Shown: positions 54,960 through 64,000 of the stretch, piece after piece | Numbering within the stretch: position 1 is the stretch's first letter | How the letters are laid out: each line of letters opens with the position of its first letter | Assembly: GCA_947095585.1 (NCBI GenBank) | Contig: OX352761.1 | Location: 85,427,919-85,491,918, forward strand | Direction: 5' to 3' | Length of the DNA stretch: 64,000 bases | Source: Nephrocerus scutellatus | Lineage: Eukaryota > Arthropoda > Insecta > Diptera > Pipunculidae | The notes under the pieces: generated by a model | What the model saw: the letters and a program-made list of their open reading frames with translations, nothing else | Told to the model about the DNA's origin: nothing | Databases searched by the model: none | Position numbers and translations under genes: made by a program

Positions 54960-56460
54960 GTTTGACCAGCAGAGAGGACAACTGCAGCGGCAAAGTGAAG
55001 AGTAAAGAAAAGATTTGAATTCTCAAATGAAACATCAAAGTGAACAATCGCAGCAACAGAATCAAGAGATTAAAAAAACAACCCATACAAATTAAAATTT
55101 TTCATGTAAATTCTCTAATAGGGGATACATATGTGTGCAAAGTTTAAAACGGGGTTAATTTGGAAAAAATTAATATTAGAGCCCCTTCACTTCAAATTTT
55201 TTTCAAAAATTGTTGTCACTGGAGATTCACATGTGTAAAAAAATTTTCATGGGAGCCCGATCACTTCCAACATTCAATAGTAAGTGTTGTCATCGGAGAT
55301 ACACATATGTTTAAAATTTGAAGAAAATCGGGTTAATTTTTAAAAAAGTTATACAGGCACCCCTCGAGCCAAAGGGCTCAAAAAAAATGTACAAAAAGTT
55401 TTGTTTATCACAGATACACACGTGCTTAAAATTTTAAGAAAATCGGGCTGATTTTAAAAAAAAATTATGTGTGCTACCCTCGGGCCTTAGGGCCAATTCG
55501 CTCCAAAATTTTTACAAAAAGTGTCCATCGGGGATATACATGTGTATACAATATAAAAAAAACCGGGGTCTCCAAAATCTTTACAAAAAACACTTTTCTC
55601 TATTGGAGATACATATGCGCATAAAATTTAAAGAAAATCGGGTTAATTTTTTAAATTTTTATATGGGCACCCCTCGGTCCTGAGGCCCTAGGGGCCCAAA
55701 CATTTATAACAATTGATTAAAAGTGTTGTCTCCGGAAATTCAAATGTGTGCAAAATTTCAATAAAATCGGACTTTGGTAAGTGGGTTAAAAATTGATCGC
55801 AAGATTCAACGACAAACAAACCGACCGACCGATCAACAGACAGACAGACGTGGCACGGGTAAGCGAAGTTAATATAGAGAATTTAAAAAGAAGTTGAATC
55901 AGCAAAACCAAGAATCGCAGCAGGAATCGCAGCAAAAGAGTCAGGAGAATAAACAGATGAATCTAGAATTGAGTTCCAAACCAAACCAGCAGTTTGATCA
56001 ACAGAAGCAAGAATTGAATTTTCATATTAGCGACAAGTTGGAACAGCAAAGCCAAAAGCTGAAGAAAGAATTGGACCAGCAAAATCAGCAGTTAAATTCC
56101 AAACTGACCGAAAAATTTGAACAGCAAATTCAACAATAGCAGAAACAAAGCCAGGAACTAAAGAAAGAAATTTATCAGCAAAGTCAAGAGCTTACCTCCA
56201 AATTTGATAAACAAAATCAGAAGCTGGAATCGCTTAAAGTTGAAATATGTAAATGAGATTCAAGCAAAATTTTTAAGAGGAAGTTAAATCGCTCAAAACG
56301 AACGTGACAGCAAAGGTGAATGGTCTGGAAGGCAAAATTAAAGAATTTGAGACCCGGTTGGACAGCCGTACCCAATTTGTCAGGGAAAGCACTCAACAAA
56401 ACATTACCAGAGTCATTCCAGAATCATCTAGCACCCAGAAAGGAAATTGAAAATTTCAGT
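54960..56460 (+). pseudogene. Gln-rich coiled-coil part of Gag, split by a TIR repeat
   Basis: The left piece (54960-55080) encodes FDQQRGQLQRQSEE and, after a stop, MKHQSEQSQQQNQE. The right piece begins at 55889 and includes 55894-56139 (81 codons, Gln/Lys/Glu-rich with QQNQQLNSKLTEKFEQQ) and more of the same after a TAG. Heptad-like spacing suggests a coiled coil. The TIR repeat 55107-55888 interrupts it. The knuckle, protease and polymerase regions expected downstream are missing. Confidence 0.55.
55107..55888 (+). repeat. Complete TIR repeat inside Gag
   Basis: TAAATTCTCTA at 55107-55117 and TAGAGAATTTA at 55875-55885. Six or so ~120-bp units lie between, and the tail is rich in GACC/GACA. 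Flanks GATTAAAAA (left) and ATTTAAAAAG (right) suggest insertion at a TTAAAAA site. Confidence 0.7.
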
Positions 56461-56762
56461 CCAGTTTGGAGCTGCCGTACAACATAATGGATGGGGTGCG
56501 GAAGAACAGCTAAATTCTCTGATACAGTTGAAGGTTCATTTTAGGACTGTTTTTTGTGAGCTAGCCGTGAGAAATATCGCAAGCAAAAACAATATTTCCC
56601 GAAATTATTAATAGAAATTATTAAAAAAAACATAAACAAATATAAATAAACTAGAATCAATAATAAATCAAAGTGCACGTTTTTTTTAAGAACAAGTTAA
56701 GTTTTTAAAAAGAACAATAAACACAAAAAATAATAATAAAAATAAAATAAAAAAACCACAAA

Positions 56763-56870
56763 ATGTCGCTGACCTCTCGTTCGGAGGGAGGAGAGTCACT
56801 ACAGACACCTAGGAACGAGTATATACCAAAGCGTCAATACGATGATGCCATCGAACTAATAGGTAGGTAA
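56763..56870 (+). pseudogene. LINE ORF1 N-terminus
   Basis: 35 codons: MSLTSRSEGGESLQTPRNEY … YDDAIELIGR, then TAA where the TIR repeat begins. Ser/Thr/Pro-rich N-termini of this kind are usual for jockey-type ORF1. Confidence 0.5.
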
Positions 56871-56910
56871 TTTAAAAAAAAACAACCCATAAAAATTAAA
56901 ATTTTTATTG

Positions 56911-57358
56911 TAAATTCTCTAATCGGCGATACACACACACACACACACACTACATGCTCATTTTGTGGCAAAATCATCCACCAAATGTCGCAGCGGCAGC
57001 GAACAGCGCTGCACACAAAGCACAGAGCTCAGACTTTGCCGTGATCTGATGCGATATAGCGATATTTAAAAATCGTATATGGGGGTCCCCAGGGGCCCGA
57101 TCACTTCCAAATTTTTACAGAAAGTGTTGTCCATCAAAGATACACATGCGTATAAAATTTGAAGAAAATCGGGTAATTTTTTTTAAAATTTTTGTATGGG
57201 AGCCCCCCGACCCCGCGGCCCGAGGGGCCTCAAAATTTAATAGAAAGTGTTGTCTCCGGAAAAACACATGTGTGCTAAATTTCAATAAAATCGGGCCATG
57301 GGAAGTGGCTTAAAAATTGATCGCAAGATTCCACGACGACCGACAGACGTGCCACGGT
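56911..57358 (+). repeat. TIR repeat, right-truncated, in LINE ORF1
   Basis: Left TIR TAAATTCTCTA at 56911-56921, preceded by ACAACCCATA as in the element at 55107. It has a (CA)n run at 56934-56950 and three units, ends in CGACAGACGTGCCACGG, and lacks the right TIR. Confidence 0.65.
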
Positions 57359-57545
57359 CAGTAACAACAAAATAATAACGCAGTCTTTACAACAAAGAAT
57401 ACCGAAAGAATATCAACGAAAAACAGCAGTGGAGCAAAAATAATAAAAAAACGCATACCAAAAAAATAAACTGCCACCCATAAACATATATAAAGAAGAC
57501 AGCAAAAACCTTAATATTATTTTTAATGAAGCAATATAAAGGACA

Positions 57546-58242
57546 ATTTAACTAACCAAAATAAAACAGTGCTAAACGTAACAGATGATAAAAGTTTAGG
57601 TAAAGTAAAATACATATTAAAGGATGCAGGGACAGAATTCTTCACGTATACAGAGAAGAAGAAAAAATTATTTTTGTTATTAAAGGTTTGAGTCTGCGCC
57701 AAACCCCAGAAGAAATACTGAATGAACTGCAAGGTAATCCAGAAAATATAAAATTAGTAAAGGTTTTCAGATACGCTACCCCGCGCTCTAAACGTGAAAA
57801 CGTTACTTTGCCAATAATCGTGGTGCAGATATCCCCAGACAGCAGGGTAGATAATTTAAAGAATATTAGGTATGTTGGTCGCCACGTAGATACCTTCGAA
57901 AAATTAGACGAAGTGATGTGCTGCAATGTCATCGATGTCAGAGATTGGGACACACTTCGTCAAATTGCAACATGGCGTTGAGGTGCGACATTCGAAAAAA
58001 CTAGACGAAGTGATGTGCTGCAATGTCATCGATGTCAGAGATTGGGAAACACTTCGTCAAATTGCAACAAGTCGTTTAGGTGCGTTAAGGGTCAAGCACT
58101 GCACAATCCGGTGGAGTGCCCAGTGAAAAAAGATGCAGGCAATGAGCAGCTGTTCTGCGTGCTTTGCAGAAAAGCAGGACACCCAGCTTGGCGAGGTTGT
58201 GGGGTTTATAAAAACCTCAACGACCGTCTTCAAGCCAAGTAA
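57546..58242 (+). pseudogene. LINE ORF1 (Gag-like) with zinc knuckles
   Basis: 57600-57980 reads FFTYTEKKKKLFLLLKGLS, LVKVFRYATPRSKREN and VDNLKNIRYVGRHVD, the RNA-binding core of jockey-type ORF1. 58015-58242 reads QCHRCQRLGNTSSNCNKSFR and FCVLCRKAGHPAWRGCGVY, CCHC-type knuckles. A ~101-bp tandem duplication (about 57898-57998 and 57999-58095) shifts the frame between them. Confidence 0.72.
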
Positions 58243-58429
58243 GCGGGTGGCTTACCAAAATGCCCCTCAAAAGACCAATTATATAGAAAACTTCGTAAAA
58301 CGACATAGCTCGAAATAACATTGGCACACGTACGGTTTCGAATTCTTCAAATGAAAGTTTGGAGAATAAAGTAAAAACTCTTGCCAAAGATGTAGCAGAT
58401 CAAAAGGTGCAGTTAAACACCATATTAAT

Positions 58430-59340
58430 AATAGTTGTCTTCATATAATATCTGCATATGCACCGCCAGCAGATAATCAGTTTAAAGTCGAGCTTGAGAA
58501 ATTATTCGAGACACTAGGATTACATGTTTAGATAGCGGGAGATCTAAACGCGAAACATTAGACTTGGTTGGACTCAACAGCGAATGAAACAGGCAGCTTT
58601 CTTAAGCGCTTTGTTGATGACAACCAGGCCAGTTATAAATTGAAATTATACAGCCCGGTTACACCAAGTTACATTTTCGGAAACTCTTATTTAGATTTGT
58701 GTATGGCAGACGCGTGACTGCAAATAGAAACGGTTCACGATAATAAGATCCCGCTATTGCCGTATAATAGCGATCACAACGCGATATTAATAGGAGCTTC
58801 GTTTGCTGACGATTCCGTATTCGCCCTCACAACCCAACCAGAAATTCCTAATATATTTAAATCCGAAGAGCTGAAGGATATGGATGCATCCCTTGCTTAT
58901 GGTGACAACATTATGATATACTTACACGGCTCGAGAGTCGAGGAAATTCAAAGAAATTCGCAAAACAAATTCAATGAATTTCGGGCATACTGCGAAACGT
59001 GGACGCTTAAGATTAGCTATTTAAAATGCGAATTTACCCATTTAAGACGCAGAAATAACGACCATCGACGCAATTGGAAAAACTTGCAGATAACTGGTGC
59101 AAATGGCTTTCAAATTCCAACAGACGGTAGTGCGGTATTTAGGTGTTTACTTGGATACATAACTGTATTACAATGAACACGTAAATACCGCTGTGAAAAA
59201 GGGAAGAGCCGCTTTTATGGCTCTGAAATATTTATTTTATTCACCCCATCTGAGATGGGAGGTAATATATTGAAAAATTCCGCGTCCTTGAGAGGAAATG
59301 CTTAAGAGCGTGTAGGAGCGAAACTACCGATTACAGGCAT
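58430..59340 (+). pseudogene. LINE endonuclease and polymerase remnants
   Basis: Endonuclease text from 58440: ISAYAPPADNQFKVELEKLF, then IAGDLNAKH … TWLDSTANETGSFL, YLDLCMADA and NSDHNAILI with two stops. At 58800 the frame jumps to GDNIMIYLHGSRVEEIQRN … EFRAYCETWTLKI, the segment after the catalytic box, then HVNTAVKKGRAAFMALKYLF. The central polymerase is deleted. Confidence 0.65.
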
Positions 59341-59346
59341 TATATA

Positions 59347-60108
59347 TTGAATAAAAAACTTCTGGATGCTTCAGGAGTGTCAAGAATCTATAATGTTATT
59401 TTAGATTTAACTAGGAACCTTTTCGCTTGGTCAGCCTCTGTGGCAAATGACTTAATTTCGGGAGATTTTTATCCTAATCCTCAGTACTCGGACAGTACTC
59501 CTCAGTATCTGGATGATGGATTCAAGCACATACTGGTGGCACAAAAAACAAGCAAATGTGGCGTCGTGTGCGCTCTGCACGGTGGGTCTCGCAGGGTTGC
59601 CTTTGTGACAGCTCGGCTGGGTCTGCTGTGCCGGACACACGACTGGTGTAGAACGTGTGACATGTGCGCAGCAAGCAAAGGACCGCAACCAAAAACTAGA
59701 GGAAAATGTTGGAGCACCATTGCGTTGGAGCGGGTGGCAATGGACATAGCTGGTTCATTCACAGAAACAATATACGGAAATCGCTATATACTCGTGTGCA
59801 TTGATTACTTCAGTAAATGGGCAGAAGCATATCCCATCGCAAACCAGGAAGCTAGCACGTTGACTAGGGCATTCGTGGACAATTGGATCCGCAGATTTGG
59901 AGTACCACTGGAATTACATTCCGATCAAGGGCGCAATTTTGAATCTCTAGTCTTTCAAGAGCTGTGTCAAGTAAAAACGAGGACTAATCCGCTACATCCG
60001 CAGTCAGACGGAATGGTCGTAAGTTCAACAGAACGCTGGAAGAGCATTTGCGAAAAGAAGTTAATGCCAACCAAGATGAATAGGATCGTTGCATACCGTG
60101 GGTTATAG
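59347..60108 (+). pseudogene. LINE C-terminus fused to gypsy-type integrase
   Basis: The first ~60 codons (GVSRIYNVILDLTRNLFAWS … NDLISGDFYPNPQY) are the LINE polymerase C-terminus. From ~59600 the frame is a retroviral-type integrase: WCRTCDMCAASKGPQPKTRG (zinc finger), VAMDIAGSFTETIYGNRYIL and VCIDYFSKWAEAYPI (first Asp), VPLELHSDQGRNFESLVF (second Asp). It breaks before a clean Glu motif; 60089-60334 holds shifted downstream text. The fused frame is an accident of nesting. Confidence 0.72.
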
Positions 60109-60594
60109 TAGCGCTATCCACAAAACTAAAAGCTCTGCAGCAATGATTGTATTTGGCAAAGCACTTCGTCTACTATGCGACATTAGATTTGGATCATCGC
60201 CAGTAAAGCCGACAACAAAGAACCTTTCTACGACGATCGGTTCTATGCACCGAAAGGACTCCTGTGTTTCATACACTGGACCAAAAATCGTAAACTCAGC
60301 AATAGGTTTAACAGACCTTGAGCTGCTACAATAACAACAACAACACCAACAACAACAGGTGTTCATGCTGCAGTAAGGAGAAACATATTGGATGCCAGCA
60401 ACCGGATGAAAACAAGATATGGCTTGCGTGCTAACTGTGGAGGATTTCAGGACGAACAGAATTAAGGTGGTGGTAATTTTACGAAAAGTAGTTAGTATGG
60501 GACTCGAATCCTAAGATAAATCGCAATGTACATACTGCATACTAAAAATAGGCACTGAATTAGAATTAAGCATTTTTGAATACCTTTAGGCTGA

Positions 60595-60690
60595 AAGATT
60601 TATTAGATTATTTGAAATTTGCCCGCAAGTTTAAATCATTATGCACTGGTCAAGAATGTAGTCAAACCGGTTTGTGCGGTTGTCGCATAA
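60595..60690 (+). repeat. Right LTR piece of the gypsy-like element
   Basis: Direct repeat of 54500-54612 with a 10-base gap and a few substitutions. It lies downstream of the integrase remnant in the same orientation. Confidence 0.55.
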
Positions 60691-60699
60691 AAACACTAC

Positions 60700-61470
60700 G
60701 TACACCCCAGTGGTTGAAAATAGACCCCCTTCCATACGATTTTTTTCATGAAATTAACCAAGGAATCATCCCTTAAGTATTTGCCAGCTTAACGGATACA
60801 CCATGTATAGATAAGCTTTTCAGATTCTGACAGTTTGTTTCAACTGGAAAAAACTAAATACTACTATAACTAAAACAAAACTAAATACTAAACTAATACT
60901 AAACTAAAACTATGTACATATATAAACTGTATTTATATACCGTATTAAATGTATTTATGCACACTGTTTTGGCAAAACCTTATCTTTATTTTGCAGTGAT
61001 TATTTCAAATTCTGTAATTGGAATATATAAATTATGGTATAATACTTTCAATAGCAGAATTTGCATTAAAATTTAATAACAAATTTATCCATATGTAAAT
61101 ATGTAATAAAAAATACCTCCTGAATCCAAAAGCATATACGTATAATGAGTTTTTTTCCTAGTTTGAAATTGCAGTATTTCAGAATATGTACTAAAAATAC
61201 TTAAAAATTTGGTTTGTTCTTGTTTTTTGTAGAATATATATACATACATACCCATAATAATGTTGAACTCGGCTTTGTAGACGGCTAAGCATGTAGCCGA
61301 GGACATACAAAAAAAATTTAAACAACCCGTAGCGAAAATAAAAATGACGAATAACGACATAACAATAACAGTGCACAACTAAAAGTCGCACTCTTTTAAT
61401 TATCTACTCAGAACTGGTATACTTGAATTAATTGGAATCGTATAATGAAATATAGCAATTGCTTCGTTGT
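60700..61470. other. No gene recognised
   Basis: AT-rich DNA with CTAAATACTA-type repeats near 60850-60910 and no coding frame with recognisable features. Confidence 0.4.
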
Positions 61471-61801
61471 TAAATTCTCTACGTCAGTTTGTCGGTCGGT
61501 CGGGTTGTCGTGGAATCTTGCGATTTTTAACCATTTGGGCCCCTAGGGCCTCAGAGCCGAGGGGTGCCCACATAAATTTTTTGAAAATTGACTCCATTTT
61601 CTTCAAATTTTAAACACATGTGTATCAGTGATGGACAAAAATGTTTGTTTATTTTTTGGATTGATCGGGCCCTGAGGCCAGAGGGGTGTCCAAATAATTT
61701 TTTTTTAAAATTAGCTCGATTTTCTTCAAATTTTAAACACATGTGCATCAACGATTTTTTGGAGTGATCGGGCCCTGAGGCCCGAGGGGTGCCTATGTAA
61801 T
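61471..61801 (-). repeat. TIR repeat, inverted, truncated
   Basis: TAAATTCTCTA at 61471-61481, then GTCGGTCGGTCGGGTTGTCG and two to three units with AAACACATGTGTATCAGTGA boxes. It ends at the LINE RNase H without a second TIR. Confidence 0.65.
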
Positions 61802-61804
61802 TTA

Positions 61805-62340
61805 GCCCTGCCAGGGATTGCAGTGCATCGTAGCAGCATTTAACTGATTTAGAGTCCATTATGCTGGACGATAGCGCTTTCAGTGCTGCCTGACTATCTG
61901 AAAAGATATAAATCGTAGCGCCTATAATACCCTTACTGAGGTTTATCCTAGCGCAGATCTCAATGGCATGGAGTTCCGCTTGGAACCCATTGTCTTACCC
62001 ATTGGTATAGAAACTTTGGTGTTGAGTCCGTATACGCCAGCGCCAACTCTAGAATCCATCTTCGATCCGTCTCTGTACCAGACCAGACCTTTATTGCCCA
62101 GTGTTGGAGCACCATTGGACCTGATTACTCGGTCCAATATTTTTACCTCAAATAACCTACCGACATAGTACTCCCTAACCATGGTGTCCGGGATAGTGAA
62201 AAACATGTGTCTTTCAGGAATTGGGTCTAGAATATTTAGGTGTCCTAAGTAGTCAACCTGTTGTACCCATATTCTAGTTGCAGCTTGATAGCGCATCTAG
62301 CGGCCGTCTTCCTAATGAAGATTTGCAGGGGTGAAGGCCC
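61805..62340 (-). pseudogene. LINE RNase H domain
   Basis: 61943-62296 reads VDYLGHLNILDPIPERHMFF, PTLGNKGLVWYRDGSKMDSR and VGAGVYGLNT. The 'W-Y-x-D-G-S-K' core is the LINE RNase H active-site motif. 61805-61935 gives IYIFSDSQAALKALSSSIMD (second acidic motif). It belongs to the RNase H-bearing LINE groups (I or LOA type). The thumb text near 62290-62400 links it to the endonuclease to the right; fingers and palm are deleted. Confidence 0.75.
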
Positions 62341-62491
62341 TACAACAGCTTCTAATACAGTCGTAACTTCTGAAGCTTAATTACCGTTGTCCGTTCAAGA
62401 ACTTTCGCCCACCATATGATGGCCGCGTACGTAATAATTAGTAATTCGTTTATCAAGGGATTCGAGATATTTAAGCTTATTGGAACCTGCC

Positions 62492-62977
62492 TCATCTAGG
62501 TCTCCTATGGACTTTATTGGAGTAAGAAGCATATCTAACTAGGTGAGGATAAGTTCCGATAAAGATTCCAGTCCGTAGACTTAGCATCCTGATAGAGGCA
62601 TGTGCCAATCTGCCTGGAAGGTCGAACCTGATGTGTTGATGGTCAGACAATGAGGCTTCATCGGACACATGCCAGTTTTCGATGAAGCTAGATATAAATG
62701 GACTGGCAAGCGTGAGGTCAAGTACCTCTTCGCGAATTGCATTTATGAAAGTGGGTTTCGAGCCTTTATTAACAATTTCTACATTACTACTAATGAGATA
62801 TTCTAAAAGACACTCACCTCTTCTGTTGATGTTACTACTGCCCCAGATAACGTGATGCGCATTTACGTCACAACCAATGATGAATTGTAAGTTGTTGTCC
62901 TGGCAGAAAAAGTGCGTCCTTCTGGACCTCATAGAGCGGAATGTTGACGTTATCGTCGGGGAAGTATGCCGAGGCAC
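62492..62977 (-). pseudogene. LINE endonuclease domain
   Basis: Reads LQFIIGCDVNAHHVIWGSSN and INRRGECLLEYLISSNVEIV, then EEVLDLTLASP and WHVSDEASLSDHQHIRFDL: the D-x-N-x-H core and the SDH terminal motif of APE-type LINE endonucleases. It is the same element as the RNase H at 61805-62340. The frame is open for 161 codons but lacks the N-terminal catalytic Glu. Confidence 0.8.
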
Positions 62978-63245
62978 ACACGATGTTTTTTGATCCCCTC
63001 TCGGTCGGAATTTCCACTAGCAGTGCCACCTGGTCGTTCGTCATGAATTCTGGAATTGGAAGAAAGTTAATGTTTATGCTGGCGCTGTTTCACCGCTTTT
63101 AAAGATAAGCTTACTTGCCTTGTAGACCTTTGATTTGTTCGCTGACAACCCATGGTTCTTGAATGAGACCAAGGGTTATGTTATCATCAGCGAATTTTGC
63201 AGAGGGTAGCACTCTAATAGTGCTCATAAATCCCCTTTTGAGGAG

Positions 63246-63965
63246 TTAGCTTGCCGGAGTAATTGGGCTTTTTAGGGACTTTTCCTTCACGCCAAGCAGT
63301 CGGTGTTTGACCCAGTGGTCTATTAATTGCCGACTTAACTGTCTTCGGTTTTGCGTGCCTAGCGGCATCGCTACTCGAAATGGAAGATTCGGCCACATTA
63401 CCGGTCGTACAGTCCACAGTACGTAGTAGACCACCGGCCTAACTATGGTTTTGCCGCCTCTGTTGTCAGGAGAGCTTGTACCAGCATGCTCGGTGGATCT
63501 GCTGGTCGAAGTACTTGGTCTAATGACCTTCTTCCTAGGGGAGGCACCTGAGCCGTCTTGATCAACGTGCCCAGCAGCGTTGTTGGTCGAAGTGGACGGT
63601 TGCGGTGCCTGAGTGTCCATCGGCGGTGTTTAAAGATGAGTTGGCTTTCTCTCTAGTTGAAGTAGCGCGTCCAGTTGCTAAATCCTTTTCGGTGATCTTA
63701 AGGACCAAAGCGGTACCCTTTGCCCTTGTTGGAGGAGTGCACCTTCCTGCTTCTTCTGTACGACTTTCCACAAGTTAGCCTGCAGTCCGGCATTCTGAGC
63801 CGCGATTGTGGCTAGAACCTTGTCCGAAGATAGCTCCAAACTCTGTGGAATGAACCCGCGGACGATGTGTGATTTGGGGGGTGATCCTTTTTCCGCCTGC
63901 TCATTTGTGAGGGTTTTTTTAGCCAGGTCTGTCGGAACGACACACAACCTGACAGCACTAGCCAC
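63246..63965 (-). pseudogene. LINE ORF1 remnants
   Basis: Overlapping frames (63678-63965, 63562-63771, 63246-63620) are Ser/Thr/Pro/Lys-rich, with text such as STSTNNAAGHVDQDGSGASP followed by RKK. They lie upstream of the endonuclease in the same orientation. No knuckle motif is readable, so assignment to ORF1 rests on position and composition. Confidence 0.45.
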
Positions 63966-64000
63966 TTGGCTGAAAGTGGGTATGTCAGATGTAGGTCTTA

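Larger units (their letters stand above)
56600..59545 (+). mobile_element. Jockey-type LINE nested in the gypsy-like element
   Basis: Plus-strand LINE with ORF1 start (56763), Gag knuckles (to ~58240), endonuclease (~58430-58800) and the end of reverse transcriptase (~58790-59500). It joins the integrase of the LTR element at about 59540-59550. It is broken by frameshifts, a TIR repeat (56911-57358), a 101-bp tandem duplication and deletion of most of the polymerase palm. Confidence 0.65.

Noticed and set aside
59347..60108. A host gene with an integrase domain
   Set aside because: The frame joins a LINE polymerase end to a gypsy integrase between LTR pieces, and neighbouring frames of both elements are broken.

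Overview
The window is nuclear DNA of a higher fly (Diptera). The one complete host gene is the nuclear 5'-3' exoribonuclease Rat1/XRN2, with short GT-AG introns. Everything around it is nested insect transposon material: Ty3/gypsy and BEL/Pao LTR elements, at least five LINE families, foldback elements and a TIR-bounded repeat with internal ~120-bp units. Some dispersed sequences recall fruit-fly (tephritid) repeats, but that is recall only.

Region 1 (140-31893) is a tandem array of a ~6.5 kb segment carrying decayed transposon sequence plus the 5' part of Rat1 (exons 1-3). There are four units: U1 140-6658, U2 6662-11767, U3 11771-25879 and U4 25883 onward. Only U4 runs into the rest of the gene. 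In U1-U3 exon 3 is cut at the same base (codon ~561) and fused to the start of the next unit. U2 and U3 share one LINE insertion. U2 then lost the LINE 5' part through Rat1 exon 3, and U3 took an LTR retrotransposon primed by tRNA-Arg inside the LINE. U4 carries a piece of histone H4.

Region 2 (30069-49594) is the intact Rat1 gene. Exons 1-6 lie within 2.5 kb. Intron 6 is 16.4 kb and holds a decayed BEL/Pao element with an Env-like remnant, LINE remnants, and a 2.4-kb tandem duplication. One duplicate carries a recent 5.9-kb LTR element that encodes only Gag and protease. The other duplicate preserves its empty target site. Exons 7-8 follow at 49011-49389.

Region 3 (49595-64000) holds only transposon remains: a LINE inside a LINE with a target-site duplication, an LTR element (54500-60700) containing another LINE and a TIR repeat, and a minus-strand LINE with an RNase H domain that runs off the right edge.

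The strongest leads are the array of truncated Rat1 copies with open nuclease-core frames, the Gag-protease-only LTR element with 59-bp repeats in its transcribed leader, the histone H4 capture, and a palindromic element just upstream of the Rat1 start whose length differs in every copy. All coordinates and translations were read by eye; family assignments rest on motifs, not database searches.
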